NCBI RefSeq assembly: GCF_018917145.1
Contig: NZ_JAHLOD010000007.1
Coordinates: 1-64,000 of the forward strand
Length of the DNA stretch: 64,000 nucleotides
Source of the DNA: Clostridium bornimense
Lineage (GTDB): Bacteria; Bacillota; Clostridia; Clostridiales; Clostridiaceae
Reading direction: 5' to 3'
A program made the position numbers and the translations under genes. The notes beneath the pieces are model-generated. The model saw only the letters and a list, made by a program, of their open reading frames with translations, was not told the origin of the DNA and ran no database searches. The first letter of the stretch is position 1, and each line of letters starts with the position of its first letter. Below are positions 16,860 to 24,650 of this stretch, in pieces.

Positions 16860-17480
16860 ATGGATATTTACACAATAGGACATTCAAATTATTCTATGGA
16901 TCGATTTTTAAGTATGCTAGAAAAATATAATATAAATTGCGTTGTTGATACTAGAGCTATACCTTATTCAAAATATAATGTTCAATATGATAAGGAATCT
17001 TTAAAGGAAACATTAAATAAAAAAGGCTATGTATATATTTATATGGGAAGAGAGTTAGCAGCAAAAAGAGAAAGTAGAGTTTCTTATAATAATGAGGGAT
17101 ATTGCGATTTTGAAAAAGCAGTTCATGAAGAATCTTTTATAAAAGGTGTTGAGAGATTGAAGATAGGATGTAATAAGGGTTATAGAATAGTATTATTAGG
17201 AGCAGTTCAAGATCCAATTCGTTGTCAGAGAGGAATTTTATTAGGACGTTATTTAATAAAAAGTGGATTTAATGTTAGGCATATTTTAGATGACTATTCT
17301 ATTGCATCCCAGGAAAATCTAGAGTCAGAGCTACTAGATAAATATTTTAGTGATAGGGCACAAATAACTATGGATTCACTAATAGGAAATGGTATTGATG
17401 AGAGAGAAATGATAGAAGAAGGGTATAAACTTGCAAATAAAGAAATAGGATATAGGATTGAGAAGTTGAAGAGTAAATAG
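16860..17480 (+). CDS. DUF488 family protein
   Basis: A 206-residue cytosolic protein with AAAGGTGA before the ATG. The N-terminal MDIYTIGHSNYSMDRFLSML and VVDTRAIPYSKYN, the central VVLLGAVQDPIRCQRGILLGRY with its D-P-x-x-C-H/Q-R type motif, and the C-terminal helix are typical of DUF488. The biochemical function is not established; a conserved Cys-Arg region has been taken to suggest nucleic-acid or redox activity. It stands alone, between a gene tail and a repeat element. Confidence 0.88.
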   Translation: MDIYTIGHSNYSMDRFLSMLEKYNINCVVDTRAIPYSKYNVQYDKESLKETLNKKGYVYIYMGRELAAKRESRVSYNNEGYCDFEKAVHEESFIKGVERLKIGCNKGYRIVLLGAVQDPIRCQRGILLGRYLIKSGFNVRHILDDYSIASQENLESELLDKYFSDRAQITMDSLIGNGIDEREMIEEGYKLANKEIGYRIEKLKSK

Positions 17481-17604
17481 GAAATTCCTATTTATTTTTG
17501 TAAAGACTATCTATTAGATGATTAATAATTGTATGGATATTTATGCAATTTCAGCTATGTTATGAATTGAACATAAGGGGTAGGAGCAATATGAATAATT
17601 TTAA

Positions 17605-17700
17605 TTTGGAGTTGTGAGAATTGGACATTAAAAGTTATATAGGAATTATGGAAAGTTAGTACTTAGATGCTGGCTTTTTATTATAAAAAATATTTATATA
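17605..17700 (+). repeat. dispersed element R2, copy a (gene-end terminator repeat)
   Basis: TTTGGAGTTGTGAGAATTGG followed by ACATTAAAAGTTATATAGGA and a weak AAAGTTAGTA..GCTGGCTTTTT hairpin. The same order of blocks is found at 22031-22120; shorter forms occur at 18717-18790, 25552-25580, 26797-26826, and a partial one near 27475. The element ends transcription units in this accessory region. Positions 17481-17604 hold a short ATG-initiated fragment at 17591 but no gene. Confidence 0.6.
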
Positions 17701-17751
17701 AACAAAATAATAGGATATAATTATAAAAAAGATAAATAGCAGGTGAAATGA

Positions 17752-17967
17752 ATGAATGAAAAAACTTTAGAGTTTGCTATATTTTGTGTAGAGAGTTTAT
17801 CAGAAAAATTGAATATAGATGCAGAAAAAATATATAATAGCTTAAGATTTGATAGTGATATATTGGATAATTATATAATAGGTTGTTATGAAGCATTACA
17901 TTCTCAAAGTAAGGATTATATTGTGAATGATTTAATCGAGGTTATGAAAATGAAAGGTGTTTTATAA
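17752..17967 (+). CDS. DUF3791-type protein, candidate antitoxin
   Basis: A 71-residue acidic, helical protein beginning MNEKTLEFAIFCVESLSEKL after GGTGAAATGA. Its stop codon and the next start codon share one base (TAATG), so translation is coupled to the DUF3990 gene. Small DUF3791 proteins flank DUF3990 genes in many Firmicutes. An antitoxin role is inferred from this order and the coupling. A second protein of the same type follows the DUF3990 gene at 18448. Confidence 0.65.
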   Translation: MNEKTLEFAIFCVESLSEKLNIDAEKIYNSLRFDSDILDNYIIGCYEALHSQSKDYIVNDLIEVMKMKGVL

Positions 17968-18446
17968 TGATAGTTTATCATGGGTCATATTGTATTGTAA
18001 ATAAGCCAGATATAAGATATTCAAGAGAGGCTTTAGATTTTGGAAAAGGATTTTATTTAACTAATATCAAAGAACAAGCTATAAATTGGTCAAAAAAGTT
18101 TAAGATAAGAGGGAAGAAAGCTTATCTAAATATTTATGAATTAGAATTAGAAAAAATAAAAAAAGCTTATAAGATTAAAATATTTAGTAATTATGATGAA
18201 GAATGGTTAGATTTTATACTTGAATGTAGAAATGGAAGTTTTATTTATAAGGATCATGATATTTTGATTGGTGGTATAGCAGATGATAGGGTATATAATA
18301 CTATGGAATTATATATTGATAATTTAATTTCTAAAGAAGAAACATTAAAAAGGTTAAAGTATTATAAACCTAATAATCAGATTTGTATTGTAAATCAAGA
18401 GGTTATAGATTTACATTTAAAGTTTATAAAAGCGGAAGAGGTGTAA
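17967..18446 (+). CDS. DUF3990 protein, ADP-ribosyltransferase-like candidate toxin
   Basis: A 159-residue cytosolic protein. It starts MIVYHGSYCIV and has DFGKGFYLTNIKEQAINWSK, then EEWLDFILECRNG. The Y-H-G near the N-terminus, the G-F-Y-L-T strand, and a later acidic residue follow the His-Tyr-Glu layout of diphtheria-toxin/PARP-type ADP-ribosyltransferases, and DUF3990 is, as I recall, grouped with that fold. It is sandwiched between two small DUF3791 genes with overlapping or touching codons, which is toxin-antitoxin architecture. Target and activity are unknown. A second diverged homologue is at 24651. Confidence 0.7.
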   Translation: MIVYHGSYCIVNKPDIRYSREALDFGKGFYLTNIKEQAINWSKKFKIRGKKAYLNIYELELEKIKKAYKIKIFSNYDEEWLDFILECRNGSFIYKDHDILIGGIADDRVYNTMELYIDNLISKEETLKRLKYYKPNNQICIVNQEVIDLHLKFIKAEEV

Positions 18447-18447
18447 T

Positions 18448-18702
18448 ATGGAAGCGCATAGAGTACTATTACAATCTTTATATAAAAAGATAATTTTAAG
18501 ATTTTCAAAGATTACAGGGAAAGATTTAGAGGAAAGTATGGATTACTTTTATAAATCAGAAACTTATGAACTTATAAGCCATGGAATTGGAGATATGCAT
18601 TGTAAAGGAGAAGTGTATCTGACAGATGAATTAATGCTTGAATATGGATTAAAAAAAGAAAAAGGATACCCATGTGAGTTTGTTCACAGTATCAAAAGAT
18701 AA
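18448..18702 (+). CDS. DUF3791-like protein, second candidate antitoxin
   Basis: An 84-residue protein whose ATG is 1 nt after the DUF3990 stop, with GAGGTG as ribosome binding site inside the preceding gene. It contains ITGKDLEESMDYFYKSETYE and ends in a short YPCEFVHSIKR tail. It differs from the upstream 71-residue protein but has a similar size and helical make-up. Three-gene coupling suggests that all three products act together. Confidence 0.6.
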   Translation: MEAHRVLLQSLYKKIILRFSKITGKDLEESMDYFYKSETYELISHGIGDMHCKGEVYLTDELMLEYGLKKEKGYPCEFVHSIKR

Positions 18703-18738
18703 AGATAAGTTAAATGAACATTAAAAGTTATATATGAG

Positions 18739-18770
18739 AAAAGTTAGTATTATCAGTACTAGCTTTTTTT
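18739..18770. terminator. terminator of the DUF3791/DUF3990 operon (R2 copy b)
   Basis: AAAGTTAGTA pairs with TACTAGCTTT plus a T-run; part of the R2 family. Confidence 0.75.
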
Positions 18771-18852
18771 ATAGAAAATATTTATAGAAAAGAATAATAT
18801 TAAAATGGGAAAATATTAATGGTGCTAAATAAAAATCTGTTTAATATGTGGT

Positions 18853-18884
18853 GGAGTTAGTTTAAATAGCTAACTCTTTTCTTA
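18853..18884 (+). terminator. hairpin before flavodoxin fragment
   Basis: GGAGTTAG pairs with CTAACTC around TTTAAATAG, followed by TTTTCTT. No gene precedes it directly, so a promoter or gene was probably lost here. Confidence 0.5.
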
Positions 18885-18935
18885 TATGAGATATTATTAT
18901 TTTTATAAGTATTATAATAAAAAACAAGGTTTATC

Positions 18936-19098
18936 TGCTGTTTTTGATGCTATTGAAATACAGTATAAGTTAGTGTTAGATTTTTTTAAACTAGAAGATG
19001 CTGGTAGGGTTCTTGTACGAGGGGTAAAGGATAAAGGAGATATAAAGGGAAATAAAGCTTTAGAGGAAGCTTATAAGTTAGGAATGAGCATTTATTGA
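18936..19098 (+). pseudogene. C-terminal fragment of the flavodoxin-type gene at 22380
   Basis: From TTTTTGATGCTATTG to the stop this stretch reads VFDAIEIQYKLVLDFFKLED and continues as in residues 125-179 of the protein at 22380, with only two residue changes. The similarity continues about 45 nt past the stop. The N-terminal flavin-binding part is missing. The fragment proves a local duplication of about 240 nt across 3.8 kb. Confidence 0.85.
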
Positions 19099-19168
19099 CT
19101 CATACATCAGGTATAGATGATGATACAGATATAATAATTGTGCTTTTATATTTTTAATTATAATAACT

Positions 19169-19199
19169 ACAAAAAGTGTCCTCAGGGGACACTTTTTGT
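19169..19199. terminator. GTGTCC palindrome copy 4
   Basis: ACAAAAAGTGTCC-TCA-GGGGACACTTTTTGT. Positions 19200-19478 contain no convincing gene: only a 31-codon ORF at 19282-19377 and a short ATG with AAGGAG at 19404, both without recognisable similarity. Confidence 0.7.
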
Positions 19200-19478
19200 G
19201 TATAAAGCTTATTTTTAATCTAAGTTTAGAGTAACATCTCATAATTAAATTCATTCCATGGATAGTTTAGGAGCTGATGTTATGGATTTTTCATATACAT
19301 TATCAGATAGGGAGCGTATGTTTAAAAATTATGTGGCAGATGAGTTTCCGATGTATAATGATACAGTGTCTCAATAGAGAGATAGTTTAAGGAGATATGT
19401 GCTATGAATAATAAAAGATTTCACAATTAGTGAACTATTGTGAGTGGTAACTTCCAATTTATAAAGTATGTTTTGATA

Positions 19479-19643
19479 TATACGTGACGTAACTTTTGAA
19501 ATTCATATTAAATTCTTATATTGGACATACAACTGTCACAATATATTGTTATATTATAATTGTAGTTAATGATAATAGTTAATTTTTTTCAAGTAATTTC
19601 CCTTTTTATTTAAAGAATGGTCTTTAATGATCATTCTTTTTTT
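19479..19643 (+). ncRNA. repeated promoter-to-terminator element, copy A (candidate small RNA)
   Basis: In order: the palindrome TACGTGACGTA (19481-19491), AACTTTTGAAATTC, a promoter (CTGTCA, 16 nt, TATAAT at 19555-19560), the direct repeat TAGTTAAT..TAGTTAAT, a U-run, AAGTAATTTCCCTTTTT, and a terminator hairpin AAAGAATGGTC..GATCATTCTT with a long T-run (19612-19643). The predicted transcript is about 75 nt, from about 19567. Nearly identical copies are at 20956, 21754 and 24339; related ones are at 35811 and 45846. It has no conserved ORF. Confidence 0.55.
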
Positions 19644-19725
19644 TATATGGAAATAAGTGTGTTGTTAATAGAGTTGTTATATAATGGTATGTGATAGAAA
19701 AATTAGAACTTGTAGAGGTGGTAAT

Positions 19726-20238
19726 ATGAATTTAAGAATGGCTAATATTGATGACTTGCCACAGCTTAAAGCGGTATATGAAAAAATAATCGATAATATG
19801 AATAAAGACAATATTCAGATTTGGGATGAAATTTATCCATGTGAGTTTTTTTATGATGATATTGAAAATAAGCGTCTTTATGTTTTAGAGGAAAACAATG
19901 AGATAGTTTCTGCTTTTGCTTTATGCGATTCAAATGCAGGAGCTAAGTATGTGAAATGGGCAAACAAACATGATAAAGCATTATATATTGATAGACTTGG
20001 AGTTAATGTAAATTATTCAAGAAAAGGTATTGGCAGTGTAATGCTTAATAAGGCAATTGATCTTGCAAGAGATAAAGGTGCTAAATATTTAAGACTTTTT
20101 GTTGTTGATATAAATAAACCTGCGATAAATCTTTATATAAAAAATGGGTTTAAGAAGGTTGATGGAATTTATGATGAAATAATTGACGATGACTTTGTAT
20201 TGCATGAATTTGGATTTGAAATAGAGACATCAATATGA
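19726..20238 (+). CDS. GNAT family N-acetyltransferase
   Basis: A 170-residue acetyl-CoA-dependent transferase. I place the start at the ATG at 19726, which has AGAGGTGG 4-11 nt upstream; an in-frame ATG at 19684 has no such site. The N-terminal MNLRMANIDDLPQLKAVYEK is the usual GNAT beta1-alpha1, the acetyl-CoA loop is NYSRKGIGSVML (motif R-x-x-G-x-G/A), and motif B is DINKPAINLYIKNGF. The acceptor substrate cannot be deduced. It follows copy A of the repeated element and precedes a DUF6144-like gene by 30 nt, so they may be co-transcribed. Confidence 0.9.
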   Translation: MNLRMANIDDLPQLKAVYEKIIDNMNKDNIQIWDEIYPCEFFYDDIENKRLYVLEENNEIVSAFALCDSNAGAKYVKWANKHDKALYIDRLGVNVNYSRKGIGSVMLNKAIDLARDKGAKYLRLFVVDINKPAINLYIKNGFKKVDGIYDEIIDDDFVLHEFGFEIETSI

Positions 20239-20268
20239 TGCAAATTAGAATTTATGGAGGTAAATGAT

Positions 20269-20850
20269 ATGCCAAGTCCAGAAAAGTTTAAGATTTCTTT
20301 AGAAAAGTTTGATATAGGTGGGGATGTCATTTTACAAATCAATGAAGGATATGAAGATATTGTTGATAAAACACCTAAGAAAACAAAGGCGGACTACTTT
20401 AAACGAGCAGTAGATATTATGACTGAGCAAGTGGAGGCACATAAACTCCAAGATGTTTTTGAATGGAATGCTTGTTGTAAGGGTGGAAAAAGAGAAAAGA
20501 CATCAAAAGCTTTTGCAAAGGAAAATTTTCAGCTTTCCATTGATGAAAAACTTGAGAAAATAAAGGTTATTTCCAATATGGGACAACCTTTAAGGAATGA
20601 AGACGGAACCATAACGGTAAAAGCTGTAAGTTATTCAAATGGAAAAAAGTATTTATGTGCATGCTCAAATTTTAATGGGCTTAAATATGATTATAGTGTA
20701 TCAAAAAATTACTGTTTTTGTTGTGCAGGACATTTTAAACATCATTATGAAATAATGTTAGGAGTAAAATTGAAGACTCTTGAAATAGTATCTTCTCCTT
20801 TAGATAGTAATGGAAAAAATCCTTGTGTTATAAAATTTGAAATTTTATAA
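20269..20850 (+). CDS. DUF6144-like cysteine-rich protein
   Basis: A 193-residue cytosolic protein. The start at 20269 is preferred because GGAGG lies 8 nt before it; the upstream in-frame ATG at 20254 overlaps that site. The C-terminal third has a cluster of Cys and His (KYLCACSNFNGL, then NYCFCCAGHFKHHYEIMLGV) followed by VSSPLDSNGKNPCVIKFEI. This arrangement I associate with DUF6144 and relatives of hydrolases fitted for metal binding. Activity unknown. It could also be a small-molecule-sensing V4R-like protein. Confidence 0.55.
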   Translation: MPSPEKFKISLEKFDIGGDVILQINEGYEDIVDKTPKKTKADYFKRAVDIMTEQVEAHKLQDVFEWNACCKGGKREKTSKAFAKENFQLSIDEKLEKIKVISNMGQPLRNEDGTITVKAVSYSNGKKYLCACSNFNGLKYDYSVSKNYCFCCAGHFKHHYEIMLGVKLKTLEIVSSPLDSNGKNPCVIKFEIL

Positions 20851-20870
20851 ATCTCAGTTTGTTGGTCTGA

Positions 20871-20955
20871 TTATCCGAAATATCTTTTGAGAAGTCCCTC
20901 AAATATCTTACTATGTCTAGCTTTATCTTTACAAATTTCATGAATAGTATCATGA
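20871..20955 (-). pseudogene. C-terminal remnant of a reverse rubrerythrin
   Basis: Read on the minus strand the segment encodes [20 protein letters not shown] and then GLLKRYFG before a stop. The spacing D-x-x-H-E-x-x-K-D-x-A-R-H is the C-terminal iron-binding helix of reverse rubrerythrin (NADH peroxidase), a clostridial oxygen-defence protein. Nothing of the rest of the gene is left; copy B of the repeated element begins right at the break. Confidence 0.6.
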
Positions 20956-21103
20956 ATTGAAATTCATATTAAATTCTTATAGTGGACATACAACTGTCAC
21001 AATATATTGTTATATTATAATTGTAGTTAATGATAATAGTTGTTTTTTTAAAATCATTTTCCTTTTTATTTAAAGAATGGTCTTTAATGATCATTCTTTT
21101 TTA
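20956..21103 (+). ncRNA. repeated promoter-to-terminator element, copy B
   Basis: Same sequence as copy A from TTGAAATTCATATTAAATTC through promoter (TATAAT at 21016-21021) and terminator (21072-21103). The palindrome TACGTGACGTA is not at its left end, but a copy of it occurs to the right at 21115-21125. The break on the left lies exactly at the rubrerythrin remnant. Confidence 0.55.
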
Positions 21104-21114
21104 TTTTTGAAATG

Positions 21115-21125
21115 TACGTGACGTA
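21115..21125. repeat. TACGTGACGTA palindrome
   Basis: An 11-bp perfect palindrome (odd centre G) just behind element B. Other copies: 11108, 19481, 21756, 24341, 27377 and 43104, all outside genes or at the stop codon of a gene. Confidence 0.8.
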
Positions 21126-21264
21126 ACATTAAAGTAGAGAATGGTGTTGTGGAGGTAAAGAAAGGTATATAGGAGTTATTATGTTAAGTATGGTATAATA
21201 AAGGTATATTATTACAAGTTAGAATTTAAGAAATAGTGATAAATAGGAATTTAAAGGTGCTAAT

Positions 21265-21714
21265 ATGAAGATAGAAATGTTAAAAGATTATCCAGAGTTT
21301 GTTGAAGAAGTAATAGAGTGGCTGAATAATGAATTCGGAAATGGAAATAGTTTTAAATTTTACCAGGGAATTATCGAGCATAGTTTGGTAGAAAATCAAT
21401 TACCAATTACATTTATAGCAGTAGAGAATGGTATATTATTGGGAACTGTTGGAATTTGGCGAGGAGATTTACTTTCACGTCAGGAATTATATCCATGGCT
21501 TTCTGCGTTGGTTGTCAATCCAAATTATCGAAATAAAGGTATTGGACAAAGTTTGCAAAAGCATGTGTTGGAATATTGTAAGATGAGTGGATATAAAGAA
21601 ATATTTTTATATACAGAGTTAAATGGATATTATGAAAAAAGTGGTTGGATACCATTTGACAAAGGATATGAGTATACCGGAAGTGAAGTCTGTATTTACA
21701 GGCAAAGTATATAA
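21265..21714 (+). CDS. GNAT family N-acetyltransferase
   Basis: A 149-residue protein after AAAGGTGCTAAT. Motif A is LVVNPNYRNKGIGQSLQKHV with the acetyl-CoA loop R-N-K-G-I-G. A C-terminal strand has LNGYYEKSGWIPFDKGYEY. The acceptor is unknown; the family acylates amines on small molecules, antibiotics or proteins. Elements B and C frame it on both sides, so it has its own terminator region and looks like a separately acquired unit. Confidence 0.9.
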   Translation: MKIEMLKDYPEFVEEVIEWLNNEFGNGNSFKFYQGIIEHSLVENQLPITFIAVENGILLGTVGIWRGDLLSRQELYPWLSALVVNPNYRNKGIGQSLQKHVLEYCKMSGYKEIFLYTELNGYYEKSGWIPFDKGYEYTGSEVCIYRQSI

Positions 21715-21753
21715 ATTACCATTTTATAAAGTCATTTTAGATATGGTTTGAAA

Positions 21754-21916
21754 TATACGTGACGTAACTTTTGAAATTCATATTAAATTCTTATAGTGGA
21801 CATATAACTGTCACAATATATTGTTATATTATAATTGTAGTTAATGATAATAGTTAATTTTTTTAAATCATTTTCCTTTTTATTCAAAGAATGGTCTTTA
21901 ATGATCATTCTTTTTT
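21754..21916 (+). ncRNA. repeated promoter-to-terminator element, copy C
   Basis: Palindrome TACGTGACGTA (21756-21766), CTGTCA-16-TATAAT (-10 at 21830-21835), TAGTTAAT direct repeat, U-run, AAATCATTTTCCTTTTT, terminator hairpin 21886-21916. Differs from copies A, B and D by few bases, mainly in the T-run length. Confidence 0.55.
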
Positions 21917-22077
21917 GTTATGTAGAAAAAGGTAAGAGTAGATATATGGTGAAAACGTCTAAAGGAAGAGAAAAGTAGTAGTCTTAGATGAACTTATAAA
22001 CCATAGTTTTATATAAATGTTGTAACGAAGATTTGGAACTGTGAGGATTGGATATTAAAAGTAATATAGAAATAAAG

Positions 22078-22108
22078 AAAAGTTAGTATTATCAATGCTA
22101 GCTTTTTT
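22078..22108. terminator. R2 element hairpin, copy c
   Basis: AAAAGTTAGTATTATC-AATGCTAGCTTTTTT, the tail of an R2 element that begins at about 22031. Positions 21917-22157 otherwise show no gene. Confidence 0.65.
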
Positions 22109-22157
22109 ATAAAAATATTTTTGAATAAACATAAATACATTTTAGGGATATCTAGTT

Positions 22158-22286
22158 ATGAGAGCAGCAGCTAAAATACTAGAGAATATTGGAGAAGCAG
22201 AAATTATTTCAGTGTGATGTAATCCTTATGAAGTACTAGCATTAGATACAGATATGATTGGTTTTATCAGTTCGGTATATGGGTGG
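22158..22286 (+). pseudogene. flavodoxin-domain fragment (EFR1-like)
   Basis: Reads MRAAAKILENIGEAEIISV, then an in-frame TGA, then CNPYEVLALDTDMIGFISSV and YGW before degenerating. The layout (helix after the flavin loop, strand, then a GFISP/SVYGW strand) matches the flavodoxin half of EFR1-type ferredoxin-flavodoxin proteins. The start, the P-loop-like flavin loop and the whole ferredoxin half are missing. Confidence 0.55.
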
Positions 22287-22379
22287 AAAATTATGCATAA
22301 TCATAGAAAATATGTGGTATAATCTATTAATATTAAAGTAAACGACTTGAGTTACAGAAATAATTATAAGGGGTGTAAT

Positions 22380-22919
22380 ATGGGGAAGATAGTGGTTTTA
22401 GTGGGAAGTATGAGAAAGGAAGGAAATACAGATTTATTGGCAAAAGCCTTTGTAGATGGAGCATCTAAGAAGAATGATGTAGAAATTATATCAGTTGCAG
22501 AGTATAAGGTGAATCCATGCATAGGGTGTAATTCTTGTTTTGAAAGAAAGGATAATTCATGTTTTCAAAAGGATGATATGGAGATTATCTACAGAAAGTT
22601 AGCTAAGGCTGATATGATTGTCATAGCATCACCGGTATATTTTTATGGGATAAGTTCAAAATTGAAGGCAATTGTTGACAGATTACATACTCCACTTAGA
22701 AATAACTTTAGGGTAAAAAAGCTAGGCTTACTATTAGTGGCAGCAGCAACTTTACCTACTGTTTTTGATGCTATTGAAATACAGTATAAGTTAGTGTTAG
22801 ATTTTTTTAAGCTAGAAGATGCTGGTAGGGTTCTTGTACGAGGGGTAAAGGATAAAGGAGATATAAAGAGAAATAAAGCTTTAGAGGAAGCTTATAAGTT
22901 AGGAATGAGTATTTGTTGA
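22380..22919 (+). CDS. flavodoxin/NADPH-dependent FMN reductase family protein
   Basis: A 179-residue FMN-binding redox protein. The start at ATG 22380 (AAGGGGTG 4-11 nt upstream) is preferred over a TTG at 22347. The flavin phosphate loop is VGSMRKEGNTDLL at the N-terminus. The Cys motif NPCIGCNSCF followed by a later CF is as in iron-sulfur-flavoprotein relatives, and ASPVYFYGISSKLKAIVDR contributes to the flavin site. It probably reduces quinones or small aromatics or serves as an electron carrier. The C-terminal 55 residues are duplicated as a fragment at 18936. Confidence 0.88.
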   Translation: MGKIVVLVGSMRKEGNTDLLAKAFVDGASKKNDVEIISVAEYKVNPCIGCNSCFERKDNSCFQKDDMEIIYRKLAKADMIVIASPVYFYGISSKLKAIVDRLHTPLRNNFRVKKLGLLLVAAATLPTVFDAIEIQYKLVLDFFKLEDAGRVLVRGVKDKGDIKRNKALEEAYKLGMSIC

Positions 22920-23007
22920 TTATACATCAGGTGTAGGTGATGGTACAGTAATAGTATGTGCTAAACAAGAGTAAATAGATAAATAGAAATTTGAGAGGAT
23001 GATAGCT

Positions 23008-23784
23008 ATGGAATGTAAATTGTTACTGTTTGATTTAGATGGGACATTACTAAAAAGTGATAAGACCATATCAGAACATACACTTTCTGCTTTGAATGCT
23101 TGTAGAAGTAAAGGATTGATGATAGGTGTTTCAACTTCTAGAAGTGAACAAAATTCTATGACATTTCTTTCAGAACTTCTCCCAGATATACTTATTTCTA
23201 GTGGAGGTGCGTTAGTACAACAGAATGGTAACTACATCTATAAAGCAGAATTTTCAATAGAAGAAACAAATAATATGATTAGGACAGTTAGAGAAATATG
23301 TGGAGCAGATTGTGAAATAACAGTGGATACAATGGAAAGTCATTATTGGAATTATAAGATTGACCCTAAAAAGCAAGACCAGAGCTGGGGGGATAGTATT
23401 TATACTGATTTTAAGGATTTTAATCAAGAATCATTAAAAATCTGTGTAGAAATATTTGATTATGACAAAGCTGAAAAATTGAAAAATATTTTAACAGATT
23501 GTGATTGTGTCAGATTTTCTGATGGCTATTGGTATAAATTCACTAAAAAAGGGGTCACAAAGGAAAAGGCAATCACAGAAATATGTCATGTATGTAAATT
23601 CACACCGGATAACATCATTGCATTTGGTGATGACTTTGTTGATATAGGGATGCTGAAATTATGTGGTATTGGAATTGCTATGGGAAATTCTATACAAGAT
23701 GTAAAACAGATTGCAGACATAGTAATTGGAACTAATGATAATGACGGAATAGCGGATTATCTTATGAAAACATTTATTTTATAA
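23008..23784 (+). CDS. Cof-type HAD-IIB phosphatase
   Basis: A 258-residue haloacid dehalogenase superfamily phosphatase, cytosolic, acting on sugar phosphates or nucleotides. The start at 23008 fits GAGAGG 9 nt upstream better than the ATG at 22999. Motif I is FDLDGTLLKSD with nucleophile Asp9 and acid Asp11, motif II Ser/Thr in GVSTSRSEQN, Lys in VTKEKAI, and motif IV FGDDFVDIGML. The C2 cap lies between. Substrate not predictable. The gene is 90 nt after the flavodoxin-type gene and may share its transcript. Confidence 0.92.
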   Translation: MECKLLLFDLDGTLLKSDKTISEHTLSALNACRSKGLMIGVSTSRSEQNSMTFLSELLPDILISSGGALVQQNGNYIYKAEFSIEETNNMIRTVREICGADCEITVDTMESHYWNYKIDPKKQDQSWGDSIYTDFKDFNQESLKICVEIFDYDKAEKLKNILTDCDCVRFSDGYWYKFTKKGVTKEKAITEICHVCKFTPDNIIAFGDDFVDIGMLKLCGIGIAMGNSIQDVKQIADIVIGTNDNDGIADYLMKTFIL

Positions 23785-23812
23785 GTAGAAATTTAAAAGT
23801 GAGGAGATATAA

Positions 23813-24299
23813 TTGATTTTAGAAACAGAACGTTTATTTTTAAGAGAAATGGAATAAACTGATTTTAAGTATTTAGAAGAAATGTTGCAAAATCCAAAAA
23901 TTATGTATGCTTATGAGCATGATTTTTCAGATGAAGATGTACAGGTATGGCTTGACCGTCAAAGAAATCGATATAAAAAATATGGATTTGGACTGTGGGC
24001 TATGATATTAAAATCAACAGGGTGTATGATAGGACAAGCAGGCTTGACAATTCAAAAATATAGAGGTAGCGAAGTGCTTGAGATAGGTTATTTGCTAAAA
24101 CAAGACTATTGGCATTGTGTATACGCAAGAGGTTGTAAAAAATATGCTTTTGAACAGCTCAATAAAGAAAAGGTCCATTCTATTATTAAAGGCTTCTATG
24201 AAAGTTGCTGAGAGTATCGGTATGAAAAAAGAAGATGAGTTTATTACTCAATTTTATAATGGAGATATGTTACATTATCTTTATTCTGTATACAAATAA
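23813..24299 (+). pseudogene. RimJ/RimL-type GNAT acetyltransferase, broken
   Basis: From a TTG with GAGGAG upstream it reads LILETERLFLREME, then a TAA at 23855-23857 where Gln (CAA) is usual, then TDFKYLEEMLQNPKIMYAYE and a near-complete GNAT fold to 24211. The last part (MKVAESIGMKKEDEFITQF) is in another frame, after a small deletion near 24118 and a frameshift near 24190. At least three lesions make it non-functional. The family acetylates N-termini of ribosomal proteins or small molecules. Confidence 0.85.
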
Positions 24300-24338
24300 A
24301 ATCTAATTTGTAAGGTACTTAAAAGGTAAGTTTTAAAA

Positions 24339-24502
24339 TATACGTGACGTAACTTTTGAAATTCATATTAAATTCTTATATTGGACATGTAACTGTCACA
24401 ATATATTGTTATATTATAATTGTAGTTAATGATAATAGTTAATTTTTTTCAAATCATTTTCCTTTTTATAAAAAGAATGGTCTTTGAGGATCATTCTTTT
24501 TT
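24339..24502 (+). ncRNA. repeated promoter-to-terminator element, copy D
   Basis: Palindrome (24341-24351), promoter with TATAAT at 24415-24420, TAGTTAAT repeat, AAATCATTTTCCTTTTT, terminator 24471-24502 whose loop differs (TTTGAGGATC). Follows the broken GNAT gene. Positions 24503-24650 contain the upstream region of the next gene and nothing else I recognise. Confidence 0.55.
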
Positions 24503-24650
24503 GTTATGTAGAAAAAGGGTAGCTACAGTAAAAATAGCTAGTTACTTTCCTGTAACTAAGTATTTATAGAAATTGCGTAATAGGATATAATTTTAGTATA
24601 GTAATAAAAATTATTAAAACAGAGATGGATTTCAATTAAGGAGACTATAT

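Noticed and set aside
17591-17617. ATG with AGGGGTAGGAG upstream followed by eight codons
   Set aside because: Probably the surviving start of a lost gene overlapping the R2 element; no protein to describe.
19282-19377. 31-codon ORF MDFSYTLSDRERMFKNYVAD..
   Set aside because: Too short and without a convincing ribosome binding site or known similarity; may be a gene start relic, but evidence is insufficient for a feature.
19571-21940. Short ORFs beginning MIIVNFF or MIIVVFL inside elements B and C, a possible hydrophobic type I toxin peptide
   Set aside because: Copies A and D shift frame or stop early because the T-run length varies, there is no ribosome binding site before the ATG, and copy E lacks the start. 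Conservation is at RNA rather than protein level.
17605-24502. CRISPR array or integron attC sites as explanation for the repeated intergenic elements
   Set aside because: Spacing is irregular and kilobase-sized, the units contain promoters and terminators, there are no cas or integrase genes, and the elements lack the attC imperfect stem structure.
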